Origin: Flectobacillus major DSM 103
Lineage (GTDB): Bacteria; Bacteroidota; Bacteroidia; Cytophagales; Spirosomataceae
Assembly (NCBI RefSeq): GCF_000427405.1
Contig: NZ_KE386491.1
Location: 286,001-350,000, forward strand
DNA: 64,000 nt
Direction of reading: 5' to 3'
In this document: one piece after another, positions 26,875 through 34,413 of the stretch
Position numbering within the stretch: position 1 is the stretch's first letter
Layout: every line of letters starts with the position of its first letter
The notes under the pieces: generated by a model
What the model was told of the DNA's origin: nothing
Databases searched by the model: none
What the model saw: the letters and a program-made list of their open reading frames with translations, nothing else
Translations under genes and position numbers: made by a program

Positions 26875-27507
26875 GTGGCAAAGAAACCTAAATTTTATGT
26901 GGTTTGGAAGGGGCGAAAAACGGGCGTTTTTTCCTCTTGGGCCGAAACCGAAGACCTCATAAAGGGCTTTGAAGGAGCACAATATAAATCTTTTGATACT
27001 TTGGCCGAAGCTGAAAAAGCTGCCAAAGGCAACTATTGGCAGTCGGTACAGCAGGCAGGCTTGGCCAAAACACCTGCAAAATCTGCCAAAAATATAGGAC
27101 AGCCTATTCCTAATAGTATTTCGGTAGATGCCGCCTGTGCGGGTAACCCTGGCGTTTTGGAATACCAAGGGGTAGAAACAGCTACCAAAAGGGTATTGTT
27201 TTCGATGGGGCCATTTCCCGAAGGTACAGTAAATATAGGGGAGTTTTTGGCCATTGTTCACGGATTGTCTTTTTTGAAGAAACATCAGTCAGACGTACCG
27301 ATTTATTCTGATTCTAAAACGGCTTTGAGTTGGGTGAAAAATAAGGCAATTAAAACTACCCTCGAACGAAATAGCCAGACAGAAGAATTATTTGAGTTGG
27401 TAGACAGGGCTATTGCGTGGTTGAAAAACAATACTTATAACAACCCAATTTTGAAATGGGAAACCGAATTTTGGGGAGAAAATCCCGCCGATTATGGCAG
27501 AAAATAG
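26875..27507 (+). CDS. Ribonuclease HI with N-terminal viroplasmin/caulimovirus-VI domain
   Basis: 210 residues, starting at GTG (26875) to give MAKKPKFYVVWKGRKTGVFS, the canonical start of the viroplasmin-like RNA/DNA-hybrid-binding domain (residues 5-50, with YKSFDTLAEAEKA). The catalytic domain follows with all four acidic residues: D85 (SVDAACAGNPG), E123 (NIGEFLAIVHG), D146 (IYSDSKTALSW) and D206 (NPADYGRK). It degrades the RNA strand of RNA-DNA hybrids in primer and R-loop removal. This two-domain form is common in Bacteroidota and Firmicutes. It is followed by trmN6 in the same direction. Confidence 0.93.
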   Translation: MAKKPKFYVVWKGRKTGVFSSWAETEDLIKGFEGAQYKSFDTLAEAEKAAKGNYWQSVQQAGLAKTPAKSAKNIGQPIPNSISVDAACAGNPGVLEYQGVETATKRVLFSMGPFPEGTVNIGEFLAIVHGLSFLKKHQSDVPIYSDSKTALSWVKNKAIKTTLERNSQTEELFELVDRAIAWLKNNTYNNPILKWETEFWGENPADYGRK

Positions 27508-27558
27508 CATAACAAAAATATTGCTTATGGCCTGAAATAATAACAAAGATTGCTCATT

Positions 27559-28251
27559 ATGTTTCAATTTAAACAATTTACGATTCATCAAGACCAATGT
27601 GCTATGAAGGTGTCTACCGATGCCTGTATTTTGGGAGCTTGGGTAGATGTAAAAGCTTCGACACGGATTCTGGACATCGGAGCAGGCACAGGCTTGTTGT
27701 CGCTGATGATGGCACAGCGGTCGGATGCTTTGATAGATGCCGTTGAAATGGACGAACCTGCTTTTTTACAAGCTCAACAAAATATTGGGTCTAGTGTTTT
27801 TGCGGAACGTATCAGCATATATCATCAACCTATTCAAGATTTTAGGTCAGATAAAAAATATGACTTAATTGTGTCTAATCCGCCATTTTATAGCAATTAT
27901 CTCAAGTCGGAGAAGGTACAAAAAAACCAAGCCCATCATACCGAAACACTAACTTTTGAAGAACTTTTGGCCTCGGTGTTTCGCTTACTTACAACTTATG
28001 GTAAATTTGTAGTATTATTGCCCGAATATGAAATGCAGCTTTTGCTAAAACTGGCTCAGCTTCAAGGTTTTTTTGTAACCCAACAACTGATAGTGCGGCA
28101 TAGGGTAGGAGCAAAGGTTCTTAGGGTAATAAGTGTGTTGTCGTTGTCAGATACTGAAATAGTACAAGAAGAACTTTTGATAAAAGATACCCACGAACAA
28201 TATACAGATGCCTTTAGGGCGTTATTACAAGAATACTATTTGATATTTTGA
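27559..28251 (+). CDS. tRNA1(Val) (adenine-37-N6)-methyltransferase, TrmN6-like
   Basis: 230 residues from the ATG at 27559. It is a class I SAM-dependent methyltransferase with motif I LDIGAGTGLLSLMMA, an acidic SAM-binding VEMDE and the amino-methyltransferase motif NPPFY in DLIVSNPPFYSNY. The N-terminus FQFKQFTIHQDQCAMKVSTD, with DACILGAW, is characteristic of the YfiC/TrmN6 family, which methylates A37 of tRNA-Val1 in E. coli. The assignment to that target is by family. Related small-molecule N6 methyltransferases are less likely because of the N-terminal motif. It follows the RNase H gene closely. Confidence 0.88.
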   Translation: MFQFKQFTIHQDQCAMKVSTDACILGAWVDVKASTRILDIGAGTGLLSLMMAQRSDALIDAVEMDEPAFLQAQQNIGSSVFAERISIYHQPIQDFRSDKKYDLIVSNPPFYSNYLKSEKVQKNQAHHTETLTFEELLASVFRLLTTYGKFVVLLPEYEMQLLLKLAQLQGFFVTQQLIVRHRVGAKVLRVISVLSLSDTEIVQEELLIKDTHEQYTDAFRALLQEYYLIF

Positions 28252-28295
28252 TACATTAGGAATAATAGCCAATGTACTTATTTTAAGATAAAACT

Positions 28296-29246
28296 ATGTT
28301 AGCAATTTCGATTGTAGTGCCATTATACAACGAGGAGGAGTCTTTGCCCGAACTTTGTGCGTGGATTGAAAGGGTGATGCTCGACCATAAGTTTACCTAC
28401 GAGGTGATTTTTGTAAATGACGGGAGCAAGGATAAATCATGGAAGGTAATAAAAGAGCTTTCTCAGAAAAATCCTAATGTTAAAGGAGTATCTTTTAGCC
28501 GAAATTATGGCAAATCTGCGGCTTTGCACGTTGGTTTCCAAAAAGCAGAAGGCGAGGTGGTAATTACTATGGATGCCGATTTGCAAGACAGTCCAGACGA
28601 AATACCAGAACTTTACCGAATGATTACCCAAGATGATTATGATTTGGTTTCGGGCTGGAAACAAAAACGTTTTGACCCACTTTCTAAAACCATTCCTACC
28701 AAATTATACAATGCAGCTATTCGCTGGATGTCGGGTATCAATTTGCACGACAATAATTGTGGGCTTAAAGCATACAAAAAAGAGGTTATTAAAACCATCC
28801 GTTTGTATGGCGAAATGCACCGTTATATTCCTGTGCAAGCCAACTGGAACGGCTTTTCTCGGATTGGCGAAAAGGTGGTTCAGCATCAGGCCCGTAAATA
28901 TGGCTCAACCAAATTTGGTATCGAACGTTTTTTGTATGGCTTGTTAGACTTGCTGTCGATTACATTTGTACAAAAATTTGGCAAGAGACCAATGCACCTT
29001 TTTGGAGGCTTGGGGGTGTTTTCGTTTATGGTTGGGCTATTTATAACATTATGGCTTATTGCCGATAAAGTGTATAGTATTGCCAATCATATTCCGTTTC
29101 GCAACATAACCGACAATACTTGGTTTTATTTGGCTTTGGTGGCTATTATTATAGGCTCACAATTGTTTTTGGCAGGATTTATTGGTGAATTACTCACGAT
29201 GAATTCAGACAGAACTACCGATTACCAAGTTCGAGAGGAGTTTTAA
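28296..29246 (+). CDS. GT2 glycosyltransferase with two C-terminal membrane spans (DPM1/GtrB-like)
   Basis: 316 residues. Residues 1-220 form a GT-A glycosyltransferase: ISIVVPLYNEEESLPEL at the N-terminus, VNDGSKDKSW, then DADLQDSPDEIP, the metal-binding motif of polyprenyl-phosphate glycosyltransferases, and GEMHRYIPV. Two hydrophobic spans follow near residues 230-255 and 270-295, as in GtrB and bacterial dolichol-phosphate-mannose synthase-like proteins. It probably transfers a sugar from a nucleotide donor to undecaprenyl phosphate at the inner membrane. No flippase or partner transferase is adjacent, although a GT-C-like protein lies at 32174-33835 and could use such a donor. Confidence 0.9.
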   Translation: MLAISIVVPLYNEEESLPELCAWIERVMLDHKFTYEVIFVNDGSKDKSWKVIKELSQKNPNVKGVSFSRNYGKSAALHVGFQKAEGEVVITMDADLQDSPDEIPELYRMITQDDYDLVSGWKQKRFDPLSKTIPTKLYNAAIRWMSGINLHDNNCGLKAYKKEVIKTIRLYGEMHRYIPVQANWNGFSRIGEKVVQHQARKYGSTKFGIERFLYGLLDLLSITFVQKFGKRPMHLFGGLGVFSFMVGLFITLWLIADKVYSIANHIPFRNITDNTWFYLALVAIIIGSQLFLAGFIGELLTMNSDRTTDYQVREEF

Positions 29247-29376
29247 GGATTTATTGAGGTGTTCAAAAAAATAATTTCCTTATTACAATATTAAAAAGAC
29301 CTAATGCTTTACAAAACCAAATTGTAGGGCAGATGTCTGATAATCAGAAAGTTTACATAATAAATTTTATTGAATA

Positions 29377-30171
29377 ATGAGTGATTTAGCATGGCTTGGC
29401 CGAACCAAATTATTGATTGGTGACGAAGGTATTCAAAAGTTGCAAAATGCCCATGTATTGGTAGTAGGGCTTGGTGGAGTAGGGTCTTTTGCGGCCGAAT
29501 TTATCGCCCGTTCGGGTGTTGGCAAAATGACTATTGTCGATGGCGATATCGTCGACCCCTCAAACCGTAACCGTCAATTACCAGCTTTGGCCACTAATCA
29601 TGGCGAACCCAAAGTCGATATTATGACCGAAAGGCTATTGGCTATCAACCCAGAATTACAATTAACCAGTATCAAGGAGTTTTTAACGCCCGAAGCAGCC
29701 GAAAAAATCTTGAGCGAAAATCATTTCGACTATGTAATGGATTGTATCGATTCTATTACCCCAAAATTAACCCTGTTGAGTACCGCACATCGTAAAGGCT
29801 TAAAAATAGTGTCGTCGATGGGAGCAGGTGGTAAGGTCGACCCAACGTTATTACGTACGGCCGATTTGTTCCAAACGCGTCAATGTTATTTAGCGTCTTT
29901 GGTAAGAAAACGACTGCGTAAATTAGGTATTTATTCGGGAATTAAGGCGGTATTTTCTTTGGAAAAACACGACGACGAATCTTTGATGCTAACCGACGGA
30001 ACAAACTTCAAAAAATCAGCTTATGGAACAATTTCGTATATTCCTGCAGCTTTTGGTGGGGTATGTGCATCGGTAGTTTTGCGTGACTTGTTGGATTATC
30101 CTATCAAAATGGAGAAAAAACCGAAGGAAATGATTGCCCGTGAGAAAAAGCAGAGAGATAAGAAAGAATAA
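29377..30171 (+). CDS. tcdA: tRNA threonylcarbamoyladenosine dehydratase
   Basis: 264 residues, E1-like/ThiF fold. TcdA catalyses ATP-dependent cyclisation of t6A37 to ct6A in tRNA. The nucleotide-binding motif VVGLGGVGSFAAEFIARSGV begins near residue 30, followed by VDGDIVDPSNRNRQLPAL, the ThiF/MoeB adenylation motif with the Arg finger. VMDCIDSITPKLTLL and SSMGAGGKVDPT are typical of TcdA (YgdL) rather than MoeB or ThiF, and the length fits. There are no ThiS or MoaD partners nearby. The region downstream carries a structured intergenic element. Confidence 0.93.
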   Translation: MSDLAWLGRTKLLIGDEGIQKLQNAHVLVVGLGGVGSFAAEFIARSGVGKMTIVDGDIVDPSNRNRQLPALATNHGEPKVDIMTERLLAINPELQLTSIKEFLTPEAAEKILSENHFDYVMDCIDSITPKLTLLSTAHRKGLKIVSSMGAGGKVDPTLLRTADLFQTRQCYLASLVRKRLRKLGIYSGIKAVFSLEKHDDESLMLTDGTNFKKSAYGTISYIPAAFGGVCASVVLRDLLDYPIKMEKKPKEMIAREKKQRDKKE

Positions 30172-30200
30172 TAAGATTGAATATTGAAAAGGATAAAACG

Positions 30201-30287
30201 TATCAGCGGCCAAGTTAAGTGTATGTTTGAGCTTTGAGGCTCTAAAAACAAGCCTTCTTACACGGTTACTTCATTGGGTCGCTGATA
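30201..30287. other. Highly structured intergenic element between tcdA and the LysE-type gene
   Basis: The segment folds as one long interrupted hairpin. TATCAGCGGCC (30201-30211) pairs with 30277-30287 (one G-U). AAGT (30212-30215) pairs with 30268-30271. GTGTA (30219-30223) pairs with TACAC (30259-30263). TGTTT (30224-30228) pairs with AAACA (30246-30250). GAGC (30229-30232) closes the tip with GCTC (30239-30242). No U-run follows. It may be a small RNA, an RNA leader for the LysE gene, or a MITE-like remnant. Confidence 0.5.
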
Positions 30288-30424
30288 GAGTTGTTAAAAA
30301 CGTATGACAGCCCAAGGTTTAACAGCACTACGACGACTATTTTAAGTACTAAAACCAATACAAGTGTAACAGATAGGAAACCTGTTTTTGGGTATTTCCC
30401 TGCAATTAGATAAACCCACATGTC

Positions 30425-31060
30425 ATGATTCCAGCAAAAGAATTATTGTTATTTGCTCTTGCAGCTTTTGGCTTAGTCATAAGCCCCGGCCCCAATATGA
30501 TTTACCTTATTTCGAGGTCTATTACCCAAGGGCGTTCGGCAGGGATGGTTTCGCTAGCAGGTATTATTGTAGGCTTTTTCTTTCATATCTTGATGGTTTC
30601 ATTTGGGCTTACGGCTGTTTTGCTAACCATACCACTAGCATATACTTTACTGAAAACCTTAGGGGTATTGTACCTTTTGTACTTGGCTTTTCAGGCAATC
30701 AAGCCACAGGCCGAAAGCGTATTTGAAGTACAACAAAATACCTTGATTGATAGTCCTGGTAAACTTTTTAGAATAGGTTTTTTGACGAGTATGCTAAATC
30801 CTAAAGTGGCGGTGTTTTATCTTTCTTTTTTCCCGCAGTTTATCAAGATTGGATATGGGTCTGTTTTTTTGCAAAGCATAGAATTAGGTATTGTCCAAAT
30901 TCTGGTTAGTTTTTCGGTGAATTGCATGATTGTACTTTTTGCCGCCAGAATGGCACGGTGGTTTGCTCAAAAACCCACTTGGCTAAAATTTCAAAAATGG
31001 TTTATGGCAAGTATTCTTACTGGATTAGCCCTAAAAATGGCATTGACCAAAGCCAAATAA
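30425..31060 (+). CDS. LysE/RhtB-family amino-acid exporter
   Basis: 211 residues and five to six spans. It is an inner-membrane exporter of amino acids or their derivatives. ELLLFALAAFGLVISPGPNM at the N-terminus contains the family motif SPGPN, followed by the GRSAGMVSLAGIIVG block and GVLYLLYLAFQAIKP, then a central hydrophilic loop. FRIGFLTSMLNPKVAVFYLS is the second conserved motif (LNPK). The substrate is not predictable. The next gene on the same strand starts 30 bases after the stop, so they may be co-transcribed. Confidence 0.92.
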   Translation: MIPAKELLLFALAAFGLVISPGPNMIYLISRSITQGRSAGMVSLAGIIVGFFFHILMVSFGLTAVLLTIPLAYTLLKTLGVLYLLYLAFQAIKPQAESVFEVQQNTLIDSPGKLFRIGFLTSMLNPKVAVFYLSFFPQFIKIGYGSVFLQSIELGIVQILVSFSVNCMIVLFAARMARWFAQKPTWLKFQKWFMASILTGLALKMALTKAK

Positions 31061-31090
31061 TATTTTCTGAGTGCTTTACAACGATTCAAC

Positions 31091-32089
31091 ATGAGGTTAT
31101 TTTTTGCCACGCTCTTACAATTCAGTATATTACCCTTTGTTCTTCTGTTAGGATTATTGGCGGGCTATTGGTATTTCGACCCATTCAGAGTACTCAAAAC
31201 CTATTCAGACTTTTCTAATCCTGTCGTGATTCCTAATCGAGATTATGTGTCTACCGAGGTATTTATTCAGCATTATCCTCAATATCACTATAATTCGTTT
31301 ATTCTTGGAAGTTCGCGTACAATGGCTTTTAAGCCTAAACATTGGCAAAAATACCTTGGTACTAACGATACGCCCTATTTGTTTGATGCTTCCAACGAAT
31401 CTATTTACGGTATTTATCACAAACTCAAACTACTTGATAATAGAGGTGTAAAAATCAAAAATGTGCTATTGATTATTTGTCGAGATAGAACCTTTACGCA
31501 TACAAGTAATCAAATAGGGCATTTGTATATCAAACATCCTTTGGTTTCGGGCGAGAGTTCGCTCGACTTTCAAGCTCAGTTTTTAAAGGCTTATTTTTCT
31601 CCAGAATTTTTGTTTAAATATTATCTGTATCAGCTATGCGGCTATAGCGATTGGATGCAAGGAGTTATTGAAAATAAACAGATTCTATATGATACAAAAG
31701 ACAATACCATTACAATTCCTGCTCAAGAGGCTGCCATAACTCGGTTTCCCGAACGTTATTATGCTGCTAAAATGCACGTTTTTTATAAAAGAAATAGCGA
31801 AACAACCGATAGAGTAGCCCGTATAAAGCCTTTACAAAAGGCTATGTTGGCCGAAATTAAACAGCTATTCCTGAAGCACAAAACCGCTTATAAGGTGGTT
31901 ATTAGCCCGTTGTATGACCAAGTAAAATTGAATCCTAAAGACAAGGCTATTTTGGAAGAAATTTTTGGAAATAATATATACGATTTTTCAGGAAAAAATA
32001 CCTTCACACAATCATACACCAATTACTACGAAGCAAGCCACTACCGTCCAACGGTTGGAGATAGTATTTTGAGATATATTTATAGGTGA
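31091..32089 (+). CDS. Membrane-anchored SGNH-hydrolase-like protein (DltD/AlgJ-type architecture)
   Basis: 332 residues. One N-terminal signal-anchor (LQFSILPFVLLLGLLAGYWY) is followed by an extracytoplasmic domain. The block NSFILGSSRTMAFKPKHW resembles the GxS nucleophile block of SGNH esterases and of DltD-like acyl-transfer partners. Near the C-terminus TNYYEASHYRPTVGD supplies an acidic residue and a His (H317) in an E-x-x-H arrangement comparable with the D-x-x-H of SGNH enzymes. VLLIICRDRTFTH and AYKVVISPLYDQVKLN look like central Rossmann-type strands. No membrane-bound O-acyltransferase is adjacent, so an acylation role is only an analogy. The family is otherwise unrecognised. Confidence 0.6.
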   Translation: MRLFFATLLQFSILPFVLLLGLLAGYWYFDPFRVLKTYSDFSNPVVIPNRDYVSTEVFIQHYPQYHYNSFILGSSRTMAFKPKHWQKYLGTNDTPYLFDASNESIYGIYHKLKLLDNRGVKIKNVLLIICRDRTFTHTSNQIGHLYIKHPLVSGESSLDFQAQFLKAYFSPEFLFKYYLYQLCGYSDWMQGVIENKQILYDTKDNTITIPAQEAAITRFPERYYAAKMHVFYKRNSETTDRVARIKPLQKAMLAEIKQLFLKHKTAYKVVISPLYDQVKLNPKDKAILEEIFGNNIYDFSGKNTFTQSYTNYYEASHYRPTVGDSILRYIYR

Positions 32090-32114
32090 AATTCCCTAAA
32101 AGTGCTTTAGAAGC

Positions 32115-32145
32115 TGTAGGGGCAAGCCTTGCGGTTGCCCCTACA
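32115..32145. repeat. REP-like hairpin element
   Basis: TGTAGGGGCAA (32115-32125) and TTGCCCCTACA (32135-32145) form a perfect 11-bp stem around a GC-rich nonamer loop (GCCTTGCGG). It is a GC-rich island in an AT-rich spacer between convergent genes, with the look of the GTAGGGGC-type extragenic palindromes found in many bacteria. No U-run follows. Confidence 0.65.
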
Positions 32146-32173
32146 TAATAACAGATACATCTACTACTCCTAA

Positions 32174-33835
32174 TTATTCAATTACCAATGTTTGATTAGT
32201 TTTGAATGACTGCTGAACGCCATTTTTTACCTGAAACATTCCTATTTGATACAGACCTTTTTCAAAGAATTTATTGGAAATTTCGCTACTAAAATCATGG
32301 CCATTTTCGCTATCAGCAAAAACCAAGTAGGTTCGTTCTGGAGCTTGGAGCAATATATAAACACCGTCTTGATAGCTATTGCCAGCCGCAATGTGCTTAA
32401 TTACAATAACAGAAGCATCGGCCGATAGTTTTTTGACCGAAACCTCGCCCGTTGTTAGTGGAGCATTGATAAGCGGAGCTTTTATTTGCTGAGCATCAAA
32501 AAACGTAGGATATTCATAGAGCTTATTGCTAATCAGATACCCCATAATTTTGGTAGTATAAGCTGCAAATGGGCTATGTATTTCGGCTGCCAAACCAATG
32601 TCGTTGTGCTGTTGGTTGTATGCTCCTACCAACATTTTACGGTGACGGTCGGAGGCCTCTTTGGTAATAGTCAAGTACGAGTAGCTCGAAAATAATAAGG
32701 CAAAAACCAAAATACCATTCAGCAGTTTTTGGCGATGAGGTAAATAAAACAAAATCAACAAATACGCCACTGCCAATAAATGAGATGGATATATTTTGTA
32801 ATTCACTACCAACATAACATGATAGCCAAATCGTGGACGAAGTAACCCAATAATAAAGGCATTGCAAAGCAAAAATACCAAACAACCAATTACAAAATAA
32901 ATATCGTTTGACTGGGTTGTATTTTGGTTGTTATCGCCATTAGTACCCACCCATTTGCGAAGGGCTACCGAGTGTTTTTTGATAAGATTCCAGCTAATAT
33001 ATAAACACGTACTTACCAAAATAAAGCCCATAATGGTCGGGAAAACAGAACGCTTGACAATATCCCATTTGGGCATAAAGTCGAATGAACCACCCAAAAA
33101 TGTAAAGAAACCAAATACACTTTCGTGAGGGTGTTGCATAAAATACTCTAAGCCATGCCCGTTGGCTTGGTTATTAAATCCATAGAAATACAAGCCAACG
33201 CCAACAACCCACACCCCAAGCCAAATAGCGAGTTCTTTGATTCTGTTTTGTAGCAGCAATATAAATGCCCCAGCAATACCAAAAAACAAGCCATTACTCA
33301 TAGTAAAAATTGTATAAAGAATAGCCAAACATGCCCACAAATAGGTTTTTGTGGTATTTCTAGATACTAAATAAAGCGTAAAAATCCCAGCAAAAAGTAC
33401 TCCTTCATGTTGCCAAGAAGTAATAATCCAGAGGCTAGTAAGGTAATACTGAGGCTGGCAAAGAAATAGCGTAATGGGTAAAAAATACCAAATAGAATGA
33501 TTTTCTCTTTTGAAAACCTTCCAAAACAAAAATACCGTACCCATTAGGTTGAGATTACCAATAAAGGTAAGTATACGGAAGTCTATTTTGCCAGTGAAAA
33601 GGTAATATAAAACAGCCCAAAATTTGCCAGGAAACATTCTATGCTCGTTGTTGGGATGAAACAATTCCTTGATACCAGTAAGCAAATCAGAGGTAATCCA
33701 TATTCTTAGGGTATCGCCAAATGTTTCAATATCATCAAACCAAGGTACATCTGTAGTATAGAGAAATATGAATATCCAAAATATAATAAGCGGGAAAAAA
33801 ACGAATAAAGTTTTGAGTGAGTAATTTTTTGACAT
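32174..33835 (-). CDS. Polytopic membrane protein, GT-C glycosyltransferase-like
   Basis: 553 residues with about ten to twelve predicted spans. After the first span comes the loop YTTDVPWFDDIETF, carrying an acidic DD pair in the position expected for the catalytic or metal-binding Asp of GT-C transferases such as the PMT and GT87 families, which use polyprenyl-phosphate sugars. LFHPNNEHRMFPGKFW and SNGLFFGIAGAFILLLQ follow. The last 150 residues form an extracytoplasmic soluble domain with beta character (VYILLQAPERTYLVFADSEN). No family name is certain. The lipid-linked sugar could come from the GT2 protein encoded at 28296-29246, but this link is inferred from proximity only. Confidence 0.6.
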   Translation of the reverse strand: MSKNYSLKTLFVFFPLIIFWIFIFLYTTDVPWFDDIETFGDTLRIWITSDLLTGIKELFHPNNEHRMFPGKFWAVLYYLFTGKIDFRILTFIGNLNLMGTVFLFWKVFKRENHSIWYFLPITLFLCQPQYYLTSLWIITSWQHEGVLFAGIFTLYLVSRNTTKTYLWACLAILYTIFTMSNGLFFGIAGAFILLLQNRIKELAIWLGVWVVGVGLYFYGFNNQANGHGLEYFMQHPHESVFGFFTFLGGSFDFMPKWDIVKRSVFPTIMGFILVSTCLYISWNLIKKHSVALRKWVGTNGDNNQNTTQSNDIYFVIGCLVFLLCNAFIIGLLRPRFGYHVMLVVNYKIYPSHLLAVAYLLILFYLPHRQKLLNGILVFALLFSSYSYLTITKEASDRHRKMLVGAYNQQHNDIGLAAEIHSPFAAYTTKIMGYLISNKLYEYPTFFDAQQIKAPLINAPLTTGEVSVKKLSADASVIVIKHIAAGNSYQDGVYILLQAPERTYLVFADSENGHDFSSEISNKFFEKGLYQIGMFQVKNGVQQSFKTNQTLVIE

Positions 33836-34413
33836 GGTCTAAAAAGAATAAATAGTACTTTCATTATTTGAATAAAAGTACTATTTAACTTTGCTTTTAC
33901 CAAGTATTTTCGAGCAAGAGAGCATTAATCGTTGGTTAAATTATTAAGTGGGCATACCTACACGATTTTAATGTGTATCTTTTTTATGGTGCAGCAATAG
34001 GCTTTTGGTGTACACTGTAGCTATTTTCTAGTTTTTTGACAAGTATATTTTTAGACATTCTTTACCTGTGAAAAATATTGTATTAAAAAGAAAGAATGGT
34101 ATGATTAAAATATATTAATAGAGGTATAGCTATTTTTGAATGTGTAGTCAAAACAGGATTTTGTTATTGATAAGGTAATTGTTAGAAGAATACCCCGTTG
34201 GGATATATATGATTATCAGGAATTTAGCGTGATTGTGCCAAAGAATTGGACACCGTTTTTGCGGTGTTGTTCTCAATACAATATAGTTCAAAAGCTGTAC
34301 CAACAGCTTGTCAAAGGTTTAGCCATGGCTATACGACTGATTCATGGCAATGCTGTACCATTTGTCAAATTAATACTGTATTTTTGGTACTTAGCACACT
34401 GATACTTTTGCCC
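33836..34413. other. 578-base intergenic region with candidate promoter for the beta-helix gene
   Basis: AT-rich DNA between divergent genes. TATTTTTG at 34379-34386 matches the -7 consensus and lies 28 bases before the ATG at 34414, which supports that start over an in-frame TTG at 34246. TAACTTTG at 33886-33893 is another -7-like match. A 6-bp hairpin (ACACCG/CGGTGT, 34250-34267) has no U-run. No gene is recognised. Confidence 0.5.

Noticed and set aside
34246..34413. N-terminal extension of the beta-helix protein from a TTG
   Set aside because: The ATG at 34414 begins a proper signal peptide, and a -7 promoter element lies inside the extension.
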